A stretch of DNA of 64,000 nt, from assembly GCF_016735615.1 (NCBI RefSeq), contig NZ_JAERSF010000001.1, positions 682,001 through 746,000 on the forward strand, read 5' to 3'. This stretch comes from Flavobacterium tagetis. Lineage in GTDB: Bacteria > Bacteroidota > Bacteroidia > Flavobacteriales > Flavobacteriaceae. The position numbers were made by a program, and so were the translations under genes. The notes beneath the pieces are model-generated. The model did no database searches and had not been told where the DNA came from. It worked only from the letters and a program-made list of their open reading frames with translations. Position 1 is the first letter of the stretch; each line of letters opens with the position of its first letter. Below are positions 46,305 through 54,846 of the stretch, one piece after another.

Positions 46305-48170
46305 ATGAAGAACCTAAAAACAAACCACACATTCTATAAAATAGTTTTAATGGTTTTGCTGTTTTCCGCTTCCACGAAAGCGCAAATCCAAAAAGTAGAA
46401 CCACCATTTTGGTACGCAGGAATGAAAAATTCGGAACTGCAGATTATGTTCTACGGAAAAAATATTGCACAATATGAAGCTTCGGTTTCAAACAATGTTG
46501 CAATCAAAAACGTAGAAAAAACAGAAAATCCAAACTACCTTTTCGTAACCATCGACACAAAAGATGTAAAAGCTTCTGAATTAGTTTTCTCTTTCAAAAA
46601 CAATAATAAAGTTGCCTTTAAACAAAAATATGTTCTTAAGGAAAGAAGAGCAAATTCGGCAGACAGAAAAAGCTACGATGCCTCTGATTTAATTTACCTA
46701 ATCATGCCAGATCGTTTTGCTAACGGAAATACTAAAAATGACAGCGACGCTTCTTTAACAGAAAAAGGAAACCGTCAAGATCCAAGCGGACGTCACGGCG
46801 GAGATATAGAAGGAATTATCAAAAACCTAGATTATATTTCGTCTCTTGGCGCAACTACAATTTGGAGCACGCCTTTATGCGAAGACAACGATAAACAGCA
46901 TTCGTATCACACTTACGGTCAATCGGATGTTTACAAAATCGATCCGCGTTACGGAACAAATGACGACTATGCACGCCTTTCTGCAGAAATGCATAAAAAG
47001 AACATGAAACTGGTTATGGATTACGTAACGAATCATTGGGGAATTACGCATTGGATGATGAGCGATATTCCAACCAAAACATGGTTCAATCAGTTTGAAA
47101 CTTTCACTCAAACACACCACAGACGTGAAGTAATTACAGATATTCACGCTTCAAAAATCGATCAGGAAGTTTGTGTTGATGGCTGGTTCGTTCCTTCAAT
47201 GCCAGATTTGAATCTTAGAAATCCTCTTGTTGCCAAATATTTAACTCAAAATGCCATTTGGTGGATTGAATTCGCCAATCTTGACGGATTTAGAGTAGAT
47301 ACTTATAATTATTCAGATAAAACGGCAATGGCAAATTGGGCAAAATCAATTACAGACGAATATCCGAATTTTAATATTGTGGGTGAAATCTGGATGCACA
47401 ATCAGGCGAATTTAGCTTTTTGGCAGAAAGACAGTAAAATTGGTGCGATTGAAAACTACAATTCAAACCTTCCATCTGTAATGGATTTTACGCTTCAGAG
47501 TCAAATCACTTCTGCTTTCAGTGAAGATGAACCAAACTGGGACAGCGGATTGATTAAATTCTACAACAATTTTGCAATGGATTTTTTATATCCAAATACC
47601 AATAACATTTTGGTTTTTTCCGAAAATCACGATACAGATCGTATGAACGAAAAGTTCAAATATGATTTGCCGAAATATAAATTGGCTATGACTTTGTTAG
47701 CAACAGTTCGCGGAATTCCACAAATCTATTACGGTTCAGAAATCGGAATGGGCGGTGATAAAGGTAAAGGTGGTGATGCCGATATTCGTCAGGATTTTCC
47801 AGGCGGATGGGCTGGCGATAAAAACAATGCTTTCACCAAAGAAGGAAGAACTGCAGAACAAGCAGCTTACTTTGATTTCAGTGCAAAATTATTCAACTGG
47901 AGAAAAACAAACGAAGCCGTTCATTTCGGAAAAATGATGCATTATATTCCTGAAAACAATACATATGTATATTTCAGATATACAGATGCTAAAACGGTAA
48001 TGGTAGTTTTCAATAACAATGCAAAAGAACAGGCTGTAAAAACAAACCGTTTTAAAGAAAGCATCAAAAACTACAAATCAGGAAAAGATGTTATCACAGG
48101 AAAAATATTCGATTTAGCTTCTGAAATTACTTTAGAACCAAAATCAGCTCTGGTTTTAGAACTAGAATAA
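46305..48170 (+). CDS. susA: Periplasmic GH13 cyclomaltodextrinase/neopullulanase-like enzyme (SusA-like)
   Basis: This 621-residue exported amylase-family enzyme has the signal peptide YKIVLMVLLFSASTKAQ. An N-terminal Ig-like cyclomaltodextrinase domain (about 25-125: VEPPFWYAGMKNSELQIMFYG) precedes the GH13 barrel. The catalytic residues are Asp in DGFRVDTYNY (near 332), Glu in IVGEIWMHNQ (near 362) and Asp in FSENHDTDRM (near 443). A C-terminal beta-domain follows (VYFRYTDAKTVMVVFNNN). The signal cleaves at AQ and no lipobox is seen, so it is a soluble periplasmic enzyme that would degrade imported oligosaccharides or cyclodextrins. This matches the role of Bacteroides SusA. Confidence 0.9.
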   Translation: MKNLKTNHTFYKIVLMVLLFSASTKAQIQKVEPPFWYAGMKNSELQIMFYGKNIAQYEASVSNNVAIKNVEKTENPNYLFVTIDTKDVKASELVFSFKNNNKVAFKQKYVLKERRANSADRKSYDASDLIYLIMPDRFANGNTKNDSDASLTEKGNRQDPSGRHGGDIEGIIKNLDYISSLGATTIWSTPLCEDNDKQHSYHTYGQSDVYKIDPRYGTNDDYARLSAEMHKKNMKLVMDYVTNHWGITHWMMSDIPTKTWFNQFETFTQTHHRREVITDIHASKIDQEVCVDGWFVPSMPDLNLRNPLVAKYLTQNAIWWIEFANLDGFRVDTYNYSDKTAMANWAKSITDEYPNFNIVGEIWMHNQANLAFWQKDSKIGAIENYNSNLPSVMDFTLQSQITSAFSEDEPNWDSGLIKFYNNFAMDFLYPNTNNILVFSENHDTDRMNEKFKYDLPKYKLAMTLLATVRGIPQIYYGSEIGMGGDKGKGGDADIRQDFPGGWAGDKNNAFTKEGRTAEQAAYFDFSAKLFNWRKTNEAVHFGKMMHYIPENNTYVYFRYTDAKTVMVVFNNNAKEQAVKTNRFKESIKNYKSGKDVITGKIFDLASEITLEPKSALVLELE

Positions 48171-48194
48171 AAACGAAATACGTTTAATTTTTTT

Positions 48195-48259
48195 CGCCAC
48201 GAATTCACGAATTTTTTATTCTCAAAGATTGTCAAAAAATAATTCGTGAATTCGTGGCG
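48195..48259. repeat. GCCACGAATTCACGAATT hairpin element, copy A (inverted)
   Basis: Perfect arms CGCCACGAATTCACGAAT and its complement flank a loop containing CTCAAAGATTGTC. The loop is the reverse complement of that in copies B (49969-50030) and C (50791-50856), so this copy is in the opposite orientation. It lies 19 bases before the next CDS start. Confidence 0.9.
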
Positions 48260-48277
48260 GAAATTTATAGATATGTT

Positions 48278-49945
48278 ATGAAAAAATACACTTTCCTTTT
48301 TTTATCTTTAGTATTCATAATTACGGGTTGTTCTGGCTCAAAATCAGTTACAATGAATAACGAAAATACTTCAAAGACACCTTTCGTCTGGGAAGGAGCA
48401 AATGTTTATTTTTTACTTACAGATCGTTTTTACAACGGAGACACTTCAAACGACGTCAATTTTAACCGAACCAAAACTCCGGGAAAATTACGTGGATTTG
48501 AAGGCGGTGACATCATCGGAATCACAAAAAAAATCGAATCAGGATATTTTGAAAAATTAGGAATCAATGCCATTTGGCTTACGCCGATTGTCGAGCAAAT
48601 TCATGATGGCGTTGACGAAGGAACCGGACTGAGTTACGGTTTTCACGGCTATTGGACAAAAGATTGGACAGCTCTAGATCCAAATTTCGGAACAAAAGAG
48701 GATTTAGCTAATCTGGTAAAAAAGGCACACGAAAAAGGCATCAGAATCATTCTTGATGGAGTTATCAATCATACCGGACCAGTAACTCCAGAAGATCCCG
48801 TTTGGCCTTCTGATTGGGTTAGAACTGGCGTTGTCTGCGATTACAAATCGTTCGAAAATACAACCATGTGTACGTTGGTCGATAATCTTCCAGACATAAG
48901 AACAGAAAGCATTCAGGAAGTTGAACTGCCTCCTTTCTTAATTGAAAAATGGAAAAAAGAAGGTCGTTACGAAAAAGAAATTGCTTCTCTTGAAGAATTT
49001 TTCAAAAGAACAGGTTATCCAAGAAGTCCAAAGTATTACATTATAAAATGGCTTACCGATTATATCGTAGAATTCGGAATTGATGGCTACAGAGGAGATA
49101 CTGTAAAACATACAGATGAAAATGTTTGGGCAGACTTTAAAAAAGAATGTGAATACGCCTTTGAAACTTGGAAAAAACATCATCCTTTACAAGTTCTGGA
49201 TCAAAATCCGTTTTATACCATCGCCGAAATTTACGGTTACGGAATCAGCGGAGGGCAAGATTATGATTTTGGAGATCGAAAAGTAAATTACTTCCAAAAT
49301 GGTTTCAACAGCATGATCAATTTTGAATTTAAATGGAATGCTGCTCAAAGCGATTATGAAGGTTTATTTTCTAAATATTCAAACGCTTTAAATAATGAAT
49401 TAAAAGGCTATTCTGTCCTTAATTATATGTCTTCGCACGACGATGGCCAGCCTTTTGATGCCAATAGAACCAAAAGCATCGAAACTGCCAATAAACTATT
49501 ATTATCTCCAGGAATGTCTCAGGTTTATTATGGAGACGAATCAGCTAGATCTTTAGTTATCGAAGACACTCAGGGCGATGCAACTTTACGCTCTAATATG
49601 AATTGGGACGATATTCAGAATAATCCTGAAACTCAAAAAACACTTTTGCATTGGCAGAAATTAGGTCAGTTTAGACGAAATCATCCTGCGGTTGGAGCTG
49701 GTGTTCATAAACTGATTAATCCGTATCCTTATACTTTTTCGAGAACGTTTACACAAGGCACTTTTACAGATAAAGTTGTTATGGGAGTAGATTTACCAAA
49801 AGGTAGAAAAGAACTTCCTGTTGGCGATATCTTCCCAAACGGAACAAAACTAAAAGACACATATTCAAATCAGGAAGTAGAAGTTATTGATGGAAAAGTG
49901 ATTATCGACAATGATTTTGACATCGTTTTACTGGAACTGATTTAA
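48278..49945 (+). CDS. GH13 alpha-amylase lipoprotein
   Basis: This is a GH13 enzyme of about 555 residues with a lipoprotein signal (MKKYTFLFLSLVFIITGC, lipobox Cys). The start at 48278 is preferred, because the longer frame begins with a GTG inside the repeat element. The barrel contains VYFLLTDRFYNGD, AIWLTPIVEQIHDG, IILDGVINHTGPVTP, the nucleophile Asp in IDGYRGDTVKHTDE, the acid/base Glu in TIAEIYGYGISGG and the third Asp in YMSSHDDGQPFD. It differs from its neighbour at 46305 in lacking an N-terminal cyclomaltodextrinase domain and in being lipid-anchored, so it may face the cell surface. It is the last gene of the catabolic series. Confidence 0.9.
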   Translation: MKKYTFLFLSLVFIITGCSGSKSVTMNNENTSKTPFVWEGANVYFLLTDRFYNGDTSNDVNFNRTKTPGKLRGFEGGDIIGITKKIESGYFEKLGINAIWLTPIVEQIHDGVDEGTGLSYGFHGYWTKDWTALDPNFGTKEDLANLVKKAHEKGIRIILDGVINHTGPVTPEDPVWPSDWVRTGVVCDYKSFENTTMCTLVDNLPDIRTESIQEVELPPFLIEKWKKEGRYEKEIASLEEFFKRTGYPRSPKYYIIKWLTDYIVEFGIDGYRGDTVKHTDENVWADFKKECEYAFETWKKHHPLQVLDQNPFYTIAEIYGYGISGGQDYDFGDRKVNYFQNGFNSMINFEFKWNAAQSDYEGLFSKYSNALNNELKGYSVLNYMSSHDDGQPFDANRTKSIETANKLLLSPGMSQVYYGDESARSLVIEDTQGDATLRSNMNWDDIQNNPETQKTLLHWQKLGQFRRNHPAVGAGVHKLINPYPYTFSRTFTQGTFTDKVVMGVDLPKGRKELPVGDIFPNGTKLKDTYSNQEVEVIDGKVIIDNDFDIVLLELI

Positions 49946-50088
49946 CCGCAAAGAGCACAAAGTTTTTTAGCCACGAATTCACGAATTATTTTTACAATCT
50001 TTGAGAATAAAAATTCGTGAATTCGTGGCTATTTAATTTTCACAAATCATTGTGTGCTTTGCGTAAAACTTTGCGACCTTTGCGGTTA
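49943..50088. repeat. CGCAAAG-family element, copy 3, interrupted by a hairpin
   Basis: The left end TAACCGCAAAGAGCACAAAG begins exactly at the stop codon of the amylase gene, and the right end is ACTTTGCGACCTTTGCGGTTA. Between them sits the complete hairpin at 49969-50030. The outer ends match those of copies 1 and 2, so the hairpin appears nested within an older element. Confidence 0.85.
49969..50030. repeat. GCCACGAATTCACGAATT hairpin element, copy B
   Basis: Perfect arms AGCCACGAATTCACGAATT and its complement enclose TTTTTACAATCTTTGAGAAT. It is almost identical to copy C at 50791-50856 and lies within CGCAAAG element copy 3. Confidence 0.92.
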
Positions 50089-50104
50089 GAAAAAACACTG
50101 CAAA

Positions 50105-50782
50105 ATGCTAAAAATTGCACATCGAGGCGCCAAAGCCTACGAACCTGAAAATACTTTACAAGCTTTTCAAAAAGCCCTAAATCTAAATTCAGACGGAATT
50201 GAACTTGATGTTCATCTAAGTTCCGACGAACATATAATCGTAATTCACGACGAAACCATCGACAGAACTACAAACGGAAAAGGACTTGTAAATGATTTTA
50301 CTTTAGTAGAATTAAAATCATTTTTGATTGATGGAAAATATCAAATCCCAACTTTAATCGAAGTTTTTGATTTGGTTGACAAAAAATGCCTAATCAATAT
50401 CGAATTAAAAGGTTTAGGAACTGCTTCTAAAATTGTTGCGTTAATTGAGAAATATATTTCAGAAAAAAACTGGAAATACGAGGATTTTATCATTTCAAGT
50501 TTCGAATGGAATATGTTGGAGGAAACAGCAAACCTAAATTCAAATATTCCGATTGGTGTTTTAACAGAAGAAGATATAAATACTGCTTTAGCTTTCGCCG
50601 AAAAAATAAAAGCAAAAGCAATTCATCCTGATTTTAATTTATTGAATATTGAAAATGTTCAACAAATGCAGGAAAAAGGATTTCTGGTTTTACCTTGGAC
50701 AGTAAACACAGAAGAAGACATTCAAAAAGTAAAAAGTTATAACGTAAACGGAATTATCTCTGATAATCCAGACAAAATATAA
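50105..50782 (+). CDS. Glycerophosphodiester phosphodiesterase
   Basis: This 225-residue TIM-barrel enzyme hydrolyses glycerophosphodiesters to glycerol 3-phosphate and an alcohol. IAHRGAKAYEPENTLQAF (catalytic His and Glu/Asn), GIELDVHLSSDEHIIVIHDE (metal Glu/Asp and the second catalytic His), TIDRTTNGKG and INIELKG are all typical of the GDPD domain. The C-terminal FLVLPWTVNTEEDIQKV and GIISDNPDKI complete the barrel. No signal peptide is seen, so it is UgpQ-like and cytosolic. It sits between two copies of the hairpin repeat and is unlikely to share a transcript with the amylase operon. Confidence 0.94.
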   Translation: MLKIAHRGAKAYEPENTLQAFQKALNLNSDGIELDVHLSSDEHIIVIHDETIDRTTNGKGLVNDFTLVELKSFLIDGKYQIPTLIEVFDLVDKKCLINIELKGLGTASKIVALIEKYISEKNWKYEDFIISSFEWNMLEETANLNSNIPIGVLTEEDINTALAFAEKIKAKAIHPDFNLLNIENVQQMQEKGFLVLPWTVNTEEDIQKVKSYNVNGIISDNPDKI

Positions 50783-50790
50783 AAGTAAAA

Positions 50791-50856
50791 TAGCCACGAA
50801 TTCACGAATTATTTTTTTACAATCTTTGAGAATAAAAATTCGTGAATTCGTGGCTA
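50791..50856. repeat. GCCACGAATTCACGAATT hairpin element, copy C
   Basis: Arms TAGCCACGAATTCACGAATT and its complement enclose ACAATCTTTGAGAAT. It differs from copy B by extra T residues in the loop. It lies directly before the flavoprotein gene start at 50867. Confidence 0.92.
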
Positions 50857-50866
50857 ACAAAAAAAT

Positions 50867-52075
50867 ATGATCAAAAATTTCGACATAATCATCGTTGGCG
50901 GAGGCGCTGCAGGTTTTTTTACCGCAATTAATATTGCAGAGAAAAATCCGAAACTGAAAATTGCCATTTTAGAAAGAGGAAAAGAAGTGCTTTCTAAAGT
51001 CCGCGTTTCCGGAGGTGGACGATGCAACGTAACACACGCTTGTTTTGAACCCAATGAATTAGTAAAATTTTATCCCCGAGGCGAAAAAGAACTTCGCGGG
51101 CCTTTTCATCAATTTTGTTCTGGAGATACTATCGAATGGTTTGAAAAACACGGCGTAGAATTAAAAATTGAAGAAGACGGAAGAATGTTTCCTGTTTCCA
51201 ATTCATCCCAAACTATTATTGACTGTTTCCTTAAAGCAACAGAAAAACTAGGCATAAAAGTGCTGACAGGTCAAAGTGTTCAATCTATTTTCAAAAAAGA
51301 AAATCACTGGAAAATAGATACTCAAACGGATAATTACGCTGCCGAAAAATTAGTAATGGCAACGGGAAGCAACCCAAAAATTTGGGAAATGCTTCAGGAA
51401 CACGGACACGCTGTTGTAAGCCCTGTTCCTTCCCTATTTACTTTCAATATCAAAGATTCTAGAATTAAAGAATTACCAGGCGTTGCGGCACAAGTTACTG
51501 TAAACGTAAAAGATACCAAATTAGAATCGACAGGACCTTTATTAATTACCCATTGGGGAATGAGCGGACCGGCAATATTGAAACTTTCGGCTTGGGGCGC
51601 AAGAATTCTGCACGATAAAAATTATCAGTTTACAATTTTGGTAAATTGGTTAAATGATGTTGATTTTGAAGATGCTGAAAAGATCCTAAAAGACTTAAAA
51701 CAGGAACACGCTAAAAAAGCAGTTTCTAAAAAATCGCCTTTTGATTTCCCAAACCGATTGTGGGAAAGTTTGGTTCTGGCTTCGGGAATTGATTCTGAAA
51801 CGAAATGGGCAGATTTATCTAAAATTCAATTGCAAAATCTAACTTCACAACTGACAAAAGCTGAATTTAAAGTAAACGGAAAAAGTACTTTTAAAGAAGA
51901 ATTTGTAACGGCGGGCGGAATCGATTTAAAGGAAATCAACTTCAAAACCATGGAAAGCAAAATTCACGAAAACCTTTATTTTGCTGGCGAAATTGTAAAC
52001 ATCGACGCTATTACAGGCGGATTTAATTTTCAGAATGCCTGGACAAGCGGGTTTATTCTGGCTCAAAATATTTAA
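50867..52075 (+). CDS. HI0933/BaiN-type FAD-dependent flavoprotein
   Basis: This 402-residue oxidoreductase has an N-terminal FAD-binding Rossmann motif (DIIIVGGGAAGFFTAINIAE). The family hallmark KVRVSGGGRCNVTHACFEP follows near residues 44-62. An inserted domain (about 190-330, with GPLLITHWGMSGPAIL) precedes the C-terminal FAD motif FVTAGGIDLKEI and NLYFAGEIVNIDAITGGFNFQNAWTSG. These match the widespread HI0933/YhiN group; some members (BaiN) act in bile-acid reduction, but the general role is unknown. The HAD-phosphatase gene follows after 6 bases, suggesting a shared transcript. Confidence 0.92.
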   Translation: MIKNFDIIIVGGGAAGFFTAINIAEKNPKLKIAILERGKEVLSKVRVSGGGRCNVTHACFEPNELVKFYPRGEKELRGPFHQFCSGDTIEWFEKHGVELKIEEDGRMFPVSNSSQTIIDCFLKATEKLGIKVLTGQSVQSIFKKENHWKIDTQTDNYAAEKLVMATGSNPKIWEMLQEHGHAVVSPVPSLFTFNIKDSRIKELPGVAAQVTVNVKDTKLESTGPLLITHWGMSGPAILKLSAWGARILHDKNYQFTILVNWLNDVDFEDAEKILKDLKQEHAKKAVSKKSPFDFPNRLWESLVLASGIDSETKWADLSKIQLQNLTSQLTKAEFKVNGKSTFKEEFVTAGGIDLKEINFKTMESKIHENLYFAGEIVNIDAITGGFNFQNAWTSGFILAQNI

Positions 52076-52081
52076 TACAAA

Positions 52082-52729
52082 ATGAAATTTAAAGGAATTA
52101 TTTTTGATTTAGACGGCACGCTAGTAGATTCATTACACGATATCTCAGATGCGATGAATAAAGTACTTACCGCTCTAAGTTACCCAACACATAATTACGA
52201 TACTTACCAGTATTTTATCGGAAGCGGTTTACGAAATTTGGTAAGCAAAGCTTTGCCTGCTTCAAACAGTTCTGATGATGAAATAGAAAGCTGTTTTGAA
52301 TGCATGGTTGATGAATACTCAAAAATCTGCACATTGAAAACAAAACCTTATGACGGAATTGTTGAATTGCTTGAAAAACTGACTTCGCAAAACATTAAAA
52401 TGGCAGTTTTCTCCAACAAAGCCGACGAATTAACGAAGAAAATAGCATCAGAAATATTTCCAAATCACTTTGACACAGCGGTTGGTTTGAGCACAGAAGA
52501 ACTTAAAAAACCAAATCCGTTTGAGGCGATTGAGATTAGTAAAAAATGGAATTTAAAACCAGAAGAAATCCTTTTTGTAGGCGATTCTGATATTGATATG
52601 AAAACTGCTTTAAATGCTAATATGTTTCCTGTTGGCGTAACTTGGGGTTACAGAACAGAACAAGAATTGAAAAACAGCGGTGCAAAAACAGTTATTAATA
52701 AAGCTTCGGAACTGATTGCTATTTTATAA
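52082..52729 (+). CDS. HAD-family phosphatase (phosphoglycolate phosphatase-like)
   Basis: This 215-residue HAD-superfamily hydrolase with a class C1 cap has the nucleophile motif IIFDLDGTLVDSLHD, motif II MAVFSNKADEL, the motif III Lys region LKKPNPFEA and the Mg-binding motif ILFVGDSDIDMKTA. This set, together with VTWGYRTEQEL, is typical of Gph/pyrophosphatase-like enzymes, but substrate assignment by sequence is unreliable. It begins 6 bases after the flavoprotein gene and ends 4 bases before the Crp/Fnr-type gene. Confidence 0.88.
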   Translation: MKFKGIIFDLDGTLVDSLHDISDAMNKVLTALSYPTHNYDTYQYFIGSGLRNLVSKALPASNSSDDEIESCFECMVDEYSKICTLKTKPYDGIVELLEKLTSQNIKMAVFSNKADELTKKIASEIFPNHFDTAVGLSTEELKKPNPFEAIEISKKWNLKPEEILFVGDSDIDMKTALNANMFPVGVTWGYRTEQELKNSGAKTVINKASELIAIL

Positions 52730-52733
52730 AATC

Positions 52734-53306
52734 ATGAATCCTTCTTTACAAAAACAAATACTATCAATCGCTTCGTTTTCTGAAAATGAAATTGAGACAA
52801 TTGATTCTTGTTTTGAATATGAAAAGTGTACGACGAAAGAATTTCTTTCTTCAATGGGAAAAATCAGCAACAAGATTTTCTTTATTGTCGAAGGTCTTGC
52901 TCGTGTTTATTATTTAAAAGACGGAAAAGAAATCACCACTTATTTAAGCTGTGATGACGGTTTTATTACTTCGTATTCTAGTTTTATAAATCAATCTGTT
53001 TCTTTTGAAAATATTCAGTGTATTGAAGATTGTGAAATGCTTTCGATCACTTTCGAAAAAATGCAGTTTTTATATAATGAAATTCCGAATTGGGAACGTG
53101 TCGGGAGAATTCTTGCTGAACAGAATTACCTCTGTATGGCAGATCGTGTTTTAAAACTCCAAATGATTCCGGCAAAAGAAAAATACCAGACTTTCTTGGC
53201 TTCAGCTCCAGCCAAAATAATCCAGCGAACACCTTTAATTTACATCGCTTCTTTTCTCGGAATTACGCCAGAATCTTTAAGCAGAATCCGTCAAGATATT
53301 TCTTAA
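52734..53306 (+). CDS. Crp/Fnr-family transcriptional regulator
   Basis: This protein of about 190 residues has an N-terminal cyclic-nucleotide-binding beta-roll (KISNKIFFIVEGLARVYYLKDGKEITTYLS, shown here in part) and a C-terminal helix-turn-helix (LIYIASFLGITPESLSRIRQ). The ATG at 52734 is chosen; the upstream TTG at 52716 lies inside the HAD gene. The usual cAMP-binding phosphate cassette is not evident, so the ligand is unknown, as with many Bacteroidota members. It is downstream of the flavoprotein/HAD pair and 61 bases upstream of the MBL hydrolase gene, which it may regulate. Confidence 0.88.
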   Translation: MNPSLQKQILSIASFSENEIETIDSCFEYEKCTTKEFLSSMGKISNKIFFIVEGLARVYYLKDGKEITTYLSCDDGFITSYSSFINQSVSFENIQCIEDCEMLSITFEKMQFLYNEIPNWERVGRILAEQNYLCMADRVLKLQMIPAKEKYQTFLASAPAKIIQRTPLIYIASFLGITPESLSRIRQDIS

Positions 53307-53367
53307 CATTTATCAAGTGGATTAAAAAACGGAATTCAAATCTTTGTCAAAATAAAATTTGAAAAAG

Positions 53368-54033
53368 ATGAAGAATATTACCAAAGACGTTTACCAAATT
53401 CCCTTATTTCCAAGAAATGCTATCAATTGTTATTTGATTGAAGATGTTTTAATTGATGCAGGAATTCGAAGCTCTGCAAATACAATTTTAAAAGCTTTAA
53501 AAGACAAAACGGTAACCAAACATATCTTAACGCACGCTCACGCCGATCATCAAGGAAGCAGCAAAATTATCTGCGAAACACTGAATATTCCTCTTTTATG
53601 CAGTGAACCCGAAAAAGAATTTGCCGAAAACGGAAATGTAATAACAGAATACCCAAACCCGAATCATATCATTTCGAAATTTCAGAAAAACTTCTGGGCA
53701 GGAAAAGGACATGAGGTTTCTCAAACTTTAAAAGAAGGTGACCAAATTGGCGGATTTACCGTAATTGAAACACCTGGACATTCAAGCGGACATATCTCTT
53801 TTTTCAGAGAAAAAGACGGCGTTTTAATTGTAGGCGATGTAATGACCAACATGAACCTTTTAACAACAAAAGTTGGTTTACACGAACCTCCTTATTTATT
53901 TACAAAAGACAAGGAAACCAATAGAAATTCAATTCTAAAATTGGCTTCGCTAAAACCAAAAATACTATGTTTTGGTCACGGACCTGTTTTGTTTAATAAT
54001 GGAGAACTGGAAAAATTTGTTCAAAATATATGA
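53368..54033 (+). CDS. MBL-fold metallo-hydrolase
   Basis: This protein of about 221 residues is a metallo-beta-lactamase-fold hydrolase. The metal motif HAHADHQGS is preceded by LTHAHADH context, followed by ETPGHSSGHISFF (His ligand), LIVGDVMTNM (Asp ligand) and CFGHGPVLF (last His). The N-terminal YQIPLFPRNAINCYLIED is typical of glyoxalase II-like members. The ATG at 53368 is used; the TTG nine bases upstream is less likely. The substrate is unknown. It is probably linked in regulation to the preceding Crp/Fnr gene. Confidence 0.88.
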   Translation: MKNITKDVYQIPLFPRNAINCYLIEDVLIDAGIRSSANTILKALKDKTVTKHILTHAHADHQGSSKIICETLNIPLLCSEPEKEFAENGNVITEYPNPNHIISKFQKNFWAGKGHEVSQTLKEGDQIGGFTVIETPGHSSGHISFFREKDGVLIVGDVMTNMNLLTTKVGLHEPPYLFTKDKETNRNSILKLASLKPKILCFGHGPVLFNNGELEKFVQNI

Positions 54034-54119
54034 TAGTTTTTATTAACAAGAATTTACATATTCCGTAAGTTTTCGTTAAGACTATTCTAATAATTTTACT
54101 ATCAACTAAATACCACTAG

Positions 54120-54836
54120 ATGAAAGTAAAATTACTCACCACAATTTCTTTTTTCACTTATCAGCTCAGCGTTTCTCAGACAGAAAAACTATTAAGCGGA
54201 AAAGTACTTTCGCAAAATATTCCACTTAATAAAGTGGAAGTAATTAATAAAACTGCAAAAACGAGTACGACGACAAATGAATTAGGTGAATTTTCGATTC
54301 TCGTTCGTTCAAAAGATAGTTTGCTTTTTTTCTCTAAAGATTACTTTTTTAAAAGATTAAAAGTTTCCCAAGAAAATATTGATCAAAATAATATTGTGGT
54401 CAGTATGATTTTGAAACCTGAAGAGTTGGATGAGGTTGTAATAACGAACATAAAGTTTCCCAAAGTTGGATCAGCTGACGAAAATTCAACTATTGTACCA
54501 ATGGGACTAATATCTACAGGTGTTTACAACGGAACGATCCCAAATGGAATGGATTTAGTCGCTATTTTCAATTTGTTTAGAGGAAAAAGAAAAAAAGAGC
54601 AATTTAAATTCAAGGAATTGGATTTCAAAAAATTAGCCGAAGCGACTGTCCCATTAGATTTCTTTACAAATAATTTGAAAATAAAACCGGAAGAAAAAGA
54701 ACTGTTTTTACAATTTTGTGATGCTGATCCACAGGCTAAAGTTCTTGTACAGCAGAAAAATTTACTATATACAATGGATTTTCTGCATACTAAAAACAAA
54801 GAGTTTCAAAAATTAAATTCAGTAATTAAAAACTAA
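54120..54836 (+). CDS. Exported protein with carboxypeptidase-like regulatory domain, tandem copy 1
   Basis: This 238-residue protein has a signal peptide (MKVKLLTTISFFTYQLSVSQ). A CarboxypepD_reg-like beta-sandwich (about 22-115) follows: LLSGKVLSQNIPLNKVEVIN, TTTNELGEFSILV, LDEVVITNIKFPK. The C-terminal 110 residues are of unknown fold (EATVPLDFFTNNLKIKPEEKELFLQFCDADPQ). The regulatory-domain end resembles that preceding a TonB plug, but no barrel follows. The next gene is a full-length paralogue. The role is unknown; a periplasmic or outer-membrane-associated location is likely. Confidence 0.82.
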   Translation: MKVKLLTTISFFTYQLSVSQTEKLLSGKVLSQNIPLNKVEVINKTAKTSTTTNELGEFSILVRSKDSLLFFSKDYFFKRLKVSQENIDQNNIVVSMILKPEELDEVVITNIKFPKVGSADENSTIVPMGLISTGVYNGTIPNGMDLVAIFNLFRGKRKKEQFKFKELDFKKLAEATVPLDFFTNNLKIKPEEKELFLQFCDADPQAKVLVQQKNLLYTMDFLHTKNKEFQKLNSVIKN

Positions 54837-54846
54837 AAGTCATTAC

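Noticed and set aside
48195..50856. Insertion sequences or integrated element carrying genes
   Set aside because: No transposase or integrase frame lies between the hairpins; intervening genes are ordinary chromosomal ones.
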